From: Lachnospiraceae bacterium
GTDB taxonomy: Bacteria; Bacillota; Clostridia; Lachnospirales; Lachnospiraceae
Direction of reading: 5' to 3'
NCBI GenBank assembly: GCA_017959525.1
Contig: JAGDAL010000084.1
Span: forward strand, 1-5,751
Length of the DNA stretch: 5,751 nt
This document shows, piece after piece, positions 1 to 5,237 of the stretch (positions are counted from its first letter, which is position 1; each line of letters starts with the position of its first letter). Both the position numbers and the translations under genes were made by a program. The notes beneath the pieces are model-generated. The model made no database searches. It was not told the origin of the DNA and was given only the letters and a program-made list of their open reading frames with translations.

Positions 1-2
1 AG

Positions 3-608
3 CGTCAGGACTTGAATGTTATGAGCGAGTTCCTGGTGATGGCAGCGACGCTGTTGTCCATCAAGTCTAAGATGCTCTTACCAAGAGACGAGCAGTCCGA
101 GGAAGAGGAAGAAGATCCGCGTGCTGAGTTGGTTCAGCAGTTGCTGGAGTACAAGATGTACAAGTGCATCTCCTTCGAGTTGCGTGACCGTCAGGTGGAT
201 GCAGACCACATCCTCTTCAAGGTTCCGACCATTCCGGAAGAGGTTGCCGCTTATCAGCAGCCGGTGGATGTACAGGAGTTGATCAGTGATTTGACCTTAC
301 AGCAGTTAAACGATATCTTCCAGGCGGTATTGAAGCGCCAGAAGGGCCATGTGGATCCGATTCGTTCCAAGTTCGGTGAGATTAAGAAGGAAGAGGTCTC
401 CATGGAGGCCAAGCTGGAGTACATGAACGATTACGTTGGTACCCACAAGCATTTTTCCTTCCGTCAGGTATTGGAGAATGCAGGTTCCAAGTTAGAAGTT
501 ATTGTCACCTTCTTAGTTGTCCTTGAGATGATGAAGGCGGGCAAGATTCAGATCGTACAGGAGAATCTCTTCGACGATATCAAGATTGAATCTTTGGTTG
601 CAGCCTAA
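3..608 (+). CDS. scpA: Segregation and condensation protein A (ScpA), kleisin subunit of Smc-ScpAB, 5'-truncated
   Basis: ScpA is the kleisin that bridges the two Smc heads in the bacterial condensin and, with ScpB, organises and segregates the nucleoid. The frame is open from the window edge, with codons for R-Q-D-L upstream of any start, so the N-terminus lies outside the window. About 201 residues are present; full-length ScpA is usually about 240-260. The visible part begins near the hallmark segment MSEFLVMAATLLSIKSKMLL, continues through an acidic run (EEEEED) and a long helical linker, and ends in the C-terminal winged helix (VTFLVVLEMMKAGKIQ, then QENLFDDI), which in this family binds the Smc head cap. 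The missing N-terminal part would contact the Smc neck. A TTG at position 12 is an internal Leu codon, not a start. The scpB gene follows after 59 nt, the usual scpAB pairing. Identification is confident. Confidence 0.95.
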   Translation, partial: RQDLNVMSEFLVMAATLLSIKSKMLLPRDEQSEEEEEDPRAELVQQLLEYKMYKCISFELRDRQVDADHILFKVPTIPEEVAAYQQPVDVQELISDLTLQQLNDIFQAVLKRQKGHVDPIRSKFGEIKKEEVSMEAKLEYMNDYVGTHKHFSFRQVLENAGSKLEVIVTFLVVLEMMKAGKIQIVQENLFDDIKIESLVAA

Positions 609-622
609 AGGTTTTTCGTATA

Positions 623-643
623 TCCTATTAGCTGGTAATAGGA
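623..643 (+). other. Perfect 8-bp hairpin between scpA and scpB
   Basis: The arms TCCTATTA (623-630) and TAATAGGA (636-643) are exact reverse complements around a five-base loop GCTGG. The hairpin sits in the 59-nt scpA-scpB gap, 12 nt before the scpB Shine-Dalgarno (TGGGAG, 656-661). No T-tract follows, so it is not an intrinsic terminator for + strand transcription. It could be an mRNA processing or stability element, or could adjust scpB translation, but no function can be assigned from sequence. Confidence 0.4.
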
Positions 644-667
644 ACAAATGGTGTGTGGGAGTAGCAT

Positions 668-1240
668 ATGGATCGTAAAGAATTGTTAACGATCATTGAA
701 GGCGTCCTCTTTGCAATGGGTGATTCCGTAGAGCCGGACAAGATTGCTTCGGCCTTGGAAGTAGATACAGAGGAAGTCATCAATGCCTGCGATGAGCTTC
801 AGCGGAAGTATGAAGACGATCATCGGGGAATTCGTATTTTAAAACTGGAAGGTGCCTATCAGATGTGCACGTCTTCCGAGATTTATGAGTATTTGATTAA
901 GATTGCCAAGCAGCCGAAGAAGTATGCGCTGACGGACGTCTTGCTTGAGACGCTTTCTATCATTGCATACAAGCAGCCGGTAACCCGTGCGGAGATTGAG
1001 AAGATTCGTGGTGTGGATTGTTCTCACGCGGTAAGCAAGCTGGTAGAGTATCAGTTGGTCGAAGAGATCGGACGCTTGGACGCTCCGGGTAAGCCGATGC
1101 TGTTTGGAACTACCGAAGAGTTCCTTCGTTCCTTCGGTGTCACCTCCTTGGATGAGCTGCCTGCATTGAATCCGGTTCAGGTAGAAGAGTTCAAGAATGA
1201 GGCAGAAGCAGAAGCTAACCACATGACAGTGGATATATAA
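668..1240 (+). CDS. scpB: Segregation and condensation protein B (ScpB)
   Basis: ScpB forms dimers that bind the central linker of ScpA in the Smc-ScpAB condensin in the cytoplasm. The 190-residue product has the normal family length and two winged-helix domains: the first about residues 3-80 (IIEGVLFAMGDSVEPDKIA, then EDDHRGIRILKLEGAYQM) and the second about residues 86-165. The second carries the strongest family signature, LETLSIIAYKQPVTRAEIEK at residues 93-112, then IRGV, GRLDAPGKP and LFGTTEEFL, ending with LDELPAL. The last 20 or so residues form an acidic tail, which is normal. The ATG is supported by TGGGAG at 656-661 with a 6-nt spacer. It follows scpA and is closed by an intrinsic terminator starting 7 nt after the stop, so the scpAB transcript should end here, separate from the downstream operon. 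Confidence 0.96.
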   Translation: MDRKELLTIIEGVLFAMGDSVEPDKIASALEVDTEEVINACDELQRKYEDDHRGIRILKLEGAYQMCTSSEIYEYLIKIAKQPKKYALTDVLLETLSIIAYKQPVTRAEIEKIRGVDCSHAVSKLVEYQLVEEIGRLDAPGKPMLFGTTEEFLRSFGVTSLDELPALNPVQVEEFKNEAEAEANHMTVDI

Positions 1241-1247
1241 GCACTTG

Positions 1248-1288
1248 AAAATAACCAAAAACGAGCTTCGTTTTTTGGTTATTTTTTT
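1248..1288 (+). terminator. Rho-independent terminator after scpB
   Basis: A long stem pairs 1248-1264 with 1268-1285: CGA (1262-1264) with TCG (1268-1270) closes a three-base loop, then A5 pairs with T6 (one bulged T), ACC with GGT, and AT-rich pairs extend the base. A run of seven T (1282-1288) follows directly. The left arm is A-rich and could also give a shorter T-run on the other strand, so weak termination in both directions is possible. It separates scpAB from the decarboxylase operon. Confidence 0.9.
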
Positions 1289-1297
1289 GGCCAAAAA
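1284..1297. repeat. 14-bp palindrome overlapping the terminator T-tract
   Basis: TTTTTGGCCAAAAA is a perfect palindrome that begins inside the T-tract of the scpB terminator. Its CCAAAAA half repeats the left arm of the terminator (1255-1261), so it could also pair with TTTTTGG at 1272-1278. With a zero-base centre it is a poor RNA hairpin. It may simply reflect A/T-tract sequence bias. Confidence 0.35.
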
Positions 1298-1299
1298 TC

Positions 1300-1317
1300 A
1301 TGATAAATCTTTAACAA
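1300..1317. promoter_or_regulatory. Possible Rex-type (NADH/NAD+ redox repressor) operator
   Basis: ATGATAA (1300-1306), four bases, TTAACAA (1311-1317) matches the clostridial Rex consensus TTGTTAA-N4-TTAACAA at 12 of 14 specified positions, with a perfect right half-site. It lies 15 nt upstream of the -35 box of the decarboxylase operon promoter. The region is very AT-rich, so a chance match is quite possible, and a repressor site would more usually overlap the promoter core. Redox control would suit a fermentative pyruvate/oxaloacetate operon, but this is inference. Confidence 0.25.
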
Positions 1318-1330
1318 AATTGGTTTTGTT
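1313..1330. promoter_or_regulatory. Inverted repeat next to the -35 box, candidate operator
   Basis: AACAAAA (1313-1319) and TTTTGTT (1324-1330) are perfect 7-bp inverted repeats separated by TTGG. The element ends 2 nt before the -35 hexamer at 1333, a typical place for a dimeric regulator, and its A/T tracts could also act as an UP element. It overlaps the Rex-like sequence; the two readings compete. No regulator family can be named from this repeat alone. Confidence 0.35.
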
Positions 1331-1332
1331 TA

Positions 1333-1361
1333 TTGAAAATAAAGGGCTAAAAGGGTATCAT
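1333..1361 (+). promoter_or_regulatory. Sigma-A-type promoter of the decarboxylase operon
   Basis: TTGAAA at 1333-1338 (5 of 6 to TTGACA) is separated by exactly 17 nt from TATCAT at 1356-1361 (5 of 6 to TATAAT). The predicted start of transcription is near 1368, leaving a leader of about 43 nt that is AT-rich and ends with GGAGGA (1397-1402), 8 nt before the first ATG at 1411. There is no extended -10 TG. It lies just after the scpB terminator, where a promoter for the next operon is expected. Confidence 0.75.
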
Positions 1362-1410
1362 TAACATAGCGCAAAATTTTAAATTTTTATATAAATGGAG
1401 GAAGAATAGC

Positions 1411-2787
1411 ATGAGTGTTGGAACAAATAGTCCTGCCATTGGGAGAATCAATGGGTTACTGGATGCCAACAGCTTCGTAGAGCTTGGATCACTTGTAACA
1501 TCCAGATCTACCGACTTTAATGTAAATGCCGCTGATACACCATCAGACGGTGTTGTCATTGGTCATGGCTTGATTGACGGTAACCTGGTATTCGTATTTA
1601 GTCAGGACGCATCCGTATTAGGCGGATCCATTGGTGAAATGCATGCCAAGAAAATTTTAAGCGTGTATGACATGGCGATGAAGGTTGGGGCTCCGGTGAT
1701 CGGTCTTTTAGACAGTACCGGTGTGCGTCTTCAGGAGTCTGTTGATGCGTTAGAGGCATTGGGAGCTATCCTTGCGAAGGCTTGTGAGGCATCCGGTGTT
1801 GTACCACAGATTATGTCTGTATTCGGAAGCTGCGGCGGCGGTTTATCCGTATTGACCGGCGTTTCTGATTTTGTATTTATGGAGAAGGGTGCGAAGTTAT
1901 TCGTGAACTCTCCGGATGCCATTGATGGCAACAGCGCTGACAAGTGTGATACTTCTGCTTGTGATTATCAGTTTGAGACCGCAGGTACTGTTGACTTTGT
2001 CGGAACAGACGCTGAGATTTTTGCACAGATTCGTAAGTTAATCGCTGTCATTCCTGGATCTAACGTGGAAGACGGTGTATTCGATGAGTGCACAGATGAT
2101 ATGAATCGTGCAGCAGAAGGCTTAGCTGAGAAGCGTGGCAGCGTAGCAGATGTGGCTGCAGAGATTTCTGATAACCATTTCTTCTTTGAGACCAAGGCCG
2201 GCTTTGCTAAGAGCATGGTAACCGGATTCATCCAGTTGGGTGGAACCACCGTTGGTGTCATCGGTAACCAGGCAGGAGAGCACGGCAATGTATTGCATGC
2301 AGACGGATGCGACAAGGCAGCAGCCTTCGTGAAGTTCTGTGATGCTTATGAGATTCCGGTTCTTACCCTTACCAACATCGAAGGATATTGTACATGCCAG
2401 TGCGCAGAGCGTCGTTTACCGAGAGCTTTGGCTGCACTTACCAATGCATTCGCATCCGCAACCGTTGCGAAGATCAATTTGATCACCGGTAGCGCATGTG
2501 GTTCTTCTTATGTTCTCATGAACTCTAAGTCTATGGGAGCTGATTTGGTATATGCATTCCCGGATGCTAAGGTTGAGATTATGAATCCTTCCCTTGCTGC
2601 GAACATCATGGGCGCTGATGCCAATGAGTTTGCTACCAAGGTGAACGGCTTGAATAATGCAGCTCGTCACGGTTATGTAGACCGTATCGTCAACTTCGAG
2701 GATACCAGAAAGTACTTAATCGCCGGATTCGAGATGCTTTATACCAAGAAGACTTTCGAGTCTTACAAGAAACACAGCACCAAATAG
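1411..2787 (+). CDS. Divergent, short carboxyltransferase of the MmdA/PccB/12S family
   Basis: Family members (methylmalonyl-CoA decarboxylase alpha, transcarboxylase 12S, PccB) move a carboxyl group between an acyl-CoA and biotin, using two crotonase-like domains. This 458-residue protein keeps the fold signatures: LLDANSFVELGS (17-28), SQDASVLGGSIGEMHAKK (64-81), DSTGVRLQES (101-110), GSCGGG (139-144), VGVIGNQAG (281-289), DKAAAFVKFCDAYEIPV (301-317) and GYVDRIV (421-427). It is 50-60 residues shorter than usual. The N-terminal extension before the ARERI-type helix is absent and cannot be restored, since the frame has a stop at 1348-1350 and no start codon before 1411. Active-site loops differ: SGGAR-like is STGVR, the PGF.PG loop is EGYCTC (324-329), and the second oxyanion loop is ACGSSY (362-367). 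It is the first gene of the operon, with GGAGGA 8 nt before the ATG. Membership is confident; substrate and activity are unknown. Confidence 0.85.
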   Translation: MSVGTNSPAIGRINGLLDANSFVELGSLVTSRSTDFNVNAADTPSDGVVIGHGLIDGNLVFVFSQDASVLGGSIGEMHAKKILSVYDMAMKVGAPVIGLLDSTGVRLQESVDALEALGAILAKACEASGVVPQIMSVFGSCGGGLSVLTGVSDFVFMEKGAKLFVNSPDAIDGNSADKCDTSACDYQFETAGTVDFVGTDAEIFAQIRKLIAVIPGSNVEDGVFDECTDDMNRAAEGLAEKRGSVADVAAEISDNHFFFETKAGFAKSMVTGFIQLGGTTVGVIGNQAGEHGNVLHADGCDKAAAFVKFCDAYEIPVLTLTNIEGYCTCQCAERRLPRALAALTNAFASATVAKINLITGSACGSSYVLMNSKSMGADLVYAFPDAKVEIMNPSLAANIMGADANEFATKVNGLNNAARHGYVDRIVNFEDTRKYLIAGFEMLYTKKTFESYKKHSTK

Positions 2788-2800
2788 AGAGGATAATTCT

Positions 2801-3637
2801 ATGAAGAGAAAATTATTGGTTATGGGTGTTGCCGTAATCAGTATGCTTTCTATAAGTGCTTGTGGTGCTGTAACGACCCCGGAAGATACTTATGGAGAGT
2901 ATACCGCCGAGCAGATGCAGGCGAGCGCTGAGGATACCTTATCTTACTTGTTGGGATTGGATCAGGCAGCTGCATTGGAGAATGCAGAGCTTGCTGTTTC
3001 CCGCAAGGAGGATCCTTCTTCCGTAACTACCGATTTATACGATCAGTGGAACGTGGTTACCAAGGAAGGCAGCGAAGGAACCATCGCTTCCGAACTCTAT
3101 ACCGAGTGGGCGAAGGTATTCGATGAAGCCGGTAATTATGTATCTACTTACGAAGGCTATTACGATGAGAAGTCCAACGATAAGGGCTTCCAGGCAACCA
3201 AGAGTGGTAAGACCGTAACCGGTGTACTTACCATGAAATTTGAGAAGCGTGATGTGGCATTGACCTATGTTTACAATGTACGCAACATGGAGGTTACCGC
3301 AATCAACGTTGCACCGGTATATACCGATGATGAGTTGATGGCCGGTGCCGGTGTCAATGTATTGATGGGAATGGGAACAGTTTTTTCAATTCTGATTCTG
3401 ATTTCTCTTTGTATCTATGCTTTCAATATTATTCCGTACTTACAGAATAAGAAGAAAGCGAAAAAGCAGGCCGAGACAACTGAAGCTCCGAAAGCCGCAG
3501 TTGCAGCTAGCGCTCCTGCTTCCGTAGATGTATCCGATGATGCAGAGTTGATTGCAGTCATTGCGGCAGCAATTGCAGCAAGCACCGGAGCATCCACTGA
3601 CGACTTTGTTGTTCGTTCAATTAAGCGTAGATTTTAA
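2801..3637 (+). CDS. oadG: OadG-family gamma/delta subunit of a Na+-pumping decarboxylase with N-terminal lipoprotein domain
   Basis: OadG/MmdD subunits hold the soluble carboxyltransferase to the membrane beta subunit. The 278-residue product starts with a lipoprotein signal (KRK, hydrophobic stretch, lipobox ISAC with Cys21). An extracytoplasmic domain follows at about 22-180, acidic and rich in Tyr. A single membrane segment spans about 187-212 (MGMGTVFSILILISLCIYAF), then a basic stop (KKKAKK), an Ala/Pro linker (229-242), and the OadG C-terminal signature ELIAVIAAAIAA with FVVRSIKRRF at 249-278. Classic OadG is only about 80-120 residues, so the first 180 are an addition. Lipid anchor outside, helix, cytoplasmic tail is a consistent topology. 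AGAGGA (2788-2793) lies 7 nt before the ATG, and the gap from the previous stop is 13 nt. Assignment rests mainly on the membrane and C-terminal parts and on position before the carrier gene. Confidence 0.85.
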   Translation: MKRKLLVMGVAVISMLSISACGAVTTPEDTYGEYTAEQMQASAEDTLSYLLGLDQAAALENAELAVSRKEDPSSVTTDLYDQWNVVTKEGSEGTIASELYTEWAKVFDEAGNYVSTYEGYYDEKSNDKGFQATKSGKTVTGVLTMKFEKRDVALTYVYNVRNMEVTAINVAPVYTDDELMAGAGVNVLMGMGTVFSILILISLCIYAFNIIPYLQNKKKAKKQAETTEAPKAAVAASAPASVDVSDDAELIAVIAAAIAASTGASTDDFVVRSIKRRF

Positions 3638-3661
3638 CTTTCATTTAGGAGGATTTTACAG

Positions 3662-4015
3662 ATGAAGAATTATACCATTACCGTTAACGGAAAAGCATAT
3701 GATGTTACCGTAGAAGAGAAGGGTGGAAGCACCGCTTCTGCAGCTCCTGTTGCTGCAGCTGCTCCTGCACCGGCTGCTCCGGCTCCATCCGCAGGCGCTG
3801 GTAGCGTGAAGATTGAAGCAGGTGCTGCAGGCAAGGTCTTCAAGGTTGTTGCTACTCCTGGCCAGGCTGTTAAGCGTGGTGAGACCGTAGTTATCCTTGA
3901 GGTTATGAAGATGGAGACTCCTGTAGTTGCTCCTCAGGATGGTACTGTTGCAAGCATCGATGTAAGTGAAGGCCAGCAGATCGAGGCAGGCGCACTTCTT
4001 GCAACCATGAACTAA
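3662..4015 (+). CDS. Biotin carboxyl carrier protein of the decarboxylase complex (1.3S/MmdC type)
   Basis: This 117-residue protein carries the biotin that shuttles CO2 between the carboxyltransferase and the Na+ pump. The N-terminal part (1-20, YTITVNGKAYDVTVEE) is the usual short beta strand segment. A flexible Ala/Pro linker follows (about 26-46). The biotinyl domain covers about 48-117 and has the biotinylation motif EVMKMET at 80-86, with Lys83 as the acceptor. Most relatives read EAMKMET, so Val81 is a conservative variant. Length matches transcarboxylase 1.3S and MmdC (about 120-130). The start has TAGGAGGA (3646-3653) 8 nt upstream. It lies 24 nt after oadG and 37 nt before oadB, as expected for a carrier shared by complex members. 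No biotin ligase is in view, so biotinylation must come from elsewhere. Confidence 0.95.
   Translation: MKNYTITVNGKAYDVTVEEKGGSTASAAPVAAAAPAPAAPAPSAGAGSVKIEAGAAGKVFKVVATPGQAVKRGETVVILEVMKMETPVVAPQDGTVASIDVSEGQQIEAGALLATMN
3737..3796 (+). repeat. Low-complexity Ala/Pro linker coding region
   Basis: This stretch encodes the Ala/Pro-rich hinge of the biotin carrier (residues 26-45, with units such as AAAPAPAAPAP). At DNA level it is an imperfect run of GCT/GCA/CCT/CCG codons, more GC-rich than its surroundings. A similar but shorter Ala/Pro linker occurs in the preceding oadG product. Such hinges let the biotin arm swing between active sites; slippage could vary their length between strains. 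Confidence 0.6.
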
Positions 4016-4052
4016 TTCGTTTTAAGTCGAATACTTTTGAGGAGGATTATTC

Positions 4053-5201
4053 ATGACAAACATTGCTGATACATTGTATAACCTTCTCCATCAGACCGCA
4101 TTCTTCCATCTTACCATTGGTAACTTTGTGATGATTGCAGTTGCTTGTTTCTTTTTATACTTAGCAATCCGCAAGGAATATGAGCCGTTGCTCTTGGTTC
4201 CGATTGCGTTCGGTATGTTGCTGGTTAATATCTATCCGGATATTATCGCTTCACCGGAAGAGACAAGTAATGGAGTTGGAGGACTTTTATATTACTTCTA
4301 TTCTTTGGATGAATGGTCAATCTTACCGTCCTTGATTTTCTTGGGCGTAGGAGCGATGACTGACTTTGGTCCGTTGATTGCAAACCCAATCAGCTTCTTA
4401 TTGGGAGCTGCTGCACAGTTCGGTATCTTTTCTGCATACCTGTTGGCAATTAAGTTGGGATTCAATGGCGAGGCTGCGGCTGCTGTTTCCATCATCGGTG
4501 GTGCAGACGGCCCGACATCCATTTTCTTGGCAGGTAAGTTGGGACAGAGTGCTTTGATGGGACCGATTGCCGTGGCGGCATACTCCTACATGTCACTGGT
4601 ACCAATCATTCAGCCTCCGATTATGAAGGCGTTGACCACCAAGAAGGAGCGTGCGATTCATATGGAGAACTTGCGTCCGGTTTCTAAGCTGGAGCGTATC
4701 TTGTTCCCTATTATCGTTACCGTTATCGTATGTTTGATGCTGCCAAGTACCGCACCATTGGTTGGTATGTTAATGCTTGGTAACTTGTTCCGTGAGTCCG
4801 GCGTTGTTCGCCAGTTGACCGAGACGGCAAGTAACGCATTGATGTACATCGTAGGAATCTTGCTTGGTACTTCCATAGGTGCATCCACCAGTGCTGAAGC
4901 ATTCCTTAACATCACAACAGCTAAGATCGTTCTTCTTGGTTTGATTGCGTTCATGTTCGGTACTGCTGCAGGTGTACTGTTTGGTAAGCTGCTTTGCCTG
5001 ATTACCAAGGGCAAGATTAATCCATTGATTGGTTCTGCCGGAGTTTCCGCAGTTCCTATGGCTGCTCGTGTATCTCAGAAGGTTGGAGCAGAAGAAGATC
5101 CAACCAACTTCTTGTTGATGCATGCTATGGGACCAAACGTTGCCGGCGTTATCGGTACCGCAGTAGCGGCCGGTGTATTCATGGCAATCTTTGGTGTTTA
5201 G
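4053..5201 (+). CDS. oadB: Na+-translocating decarboxylase beta subunit (OadB/MmdB/GcdB)
   Basis: This integral membrane subunit decarboxylates carboxybiotin and uses the energy to export Na+. The 382-residue length is normal (about 375-435). The N-terminus shows [10 protein letters not shown] followed by the very conserved [20 protein letters not shown] (37-56). The signature [10 protein letters not shown] is at 149-158, where Asp152 corresponds to the essential intramembrane Asp of the family. Further conserved blocks are [14 protein letters not shown] (187-200), [14 protein letters not shown] (207-220), [20 protein letters not shown] (323-342) and [15 protein letters not shown] (356-370). 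Many hydrophobic helices alternate with short loops. GAGGAGGA at 4039-4046 lies 6 nt before the ATG. Beta subunits of oxaloacetate, methylmalonyl-CoA and glutaconyl-CoA decarboxylases are too alike for the substrate to be read from this gene; the symbol follows the adjacent oadA-like gene. Confidence 0.95.
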   Translation: MTNIADTLYNLLHQTAFFHLTIGNFVMIAVACFFLYLAIRKEYEPLLLVPIAFGMLLVNIYPDIIASPEETSNGVGGLLYYFYSLDEWSILPSLIFLGVGAMTDFGPLIANPISFLLGAAAQFGIFSAYLLAIKLGFNGEAAAAVSIIGGADGPTSIFLAGKLGQSALMGPIAVAAYSYMSLVPIIQPPIMKALTTKKERAIHMENLRPVSKLERILFPIIVTVIVCLMLPSTAPLVGMLMLGNLFRESGVVRQLTETASNALMYIVGILLGTSIGASTSAEAFLNITTAKIVLLGLIAFMFGTAAGVLFGKLLCLITKGKINPLIGSAGVSAVPMAARVSQKVGAEEDPTNFLLMHAMGPNVAGVIGTAVAAGVFMAIFGV

Positions 5202-5237
5202 TACGGGTTATTTACTTAAATAATGGAGGAAAAATAA

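Noticed and set aside
12..14. TTG as the start codon of the first gene
   Set aside because: The open frame continues upstream to the window edge, and the residues around it belong inside the conserved ScpA core.
839..1294. Long minus-strand frame opposite scpB
   Set aside because: It starts inside the scpB terminator, has no convincing ribosome binding site, shows no recognisable family, and lies over a well-conserved gene.
1347..1559. Minus-strand frame across the operon promoter and the start of the 12S-like gene
   Set aside because: It is low in protein-like features and overlaps the promoter, leader and conserved coding sequence.
1968..2670. Minus-strand frames inside the 12S-like gene
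   Set aside because: They are shadows of a biased coding frame without start signals of their own.
4015..4032. 5-bp inverted repeat ATTCG/CGAAT between the carrier and oadB genes
   Set aside because: The stem is too short with an 8-nt loop, and no T-tract follows.
4298..5123. Minus-strand frames inside oadB
   Set aside because: They are antisense to a highly conserved membrane protein and have no family resemblance.
5208..5223. 6-bp inverted repeat TTATTT/AAATAA before the oadA ribosome binding site
   Set aside because: It is all A-T with a short stem; likely too weak to matter and expected by chance in AT-rich gaps.
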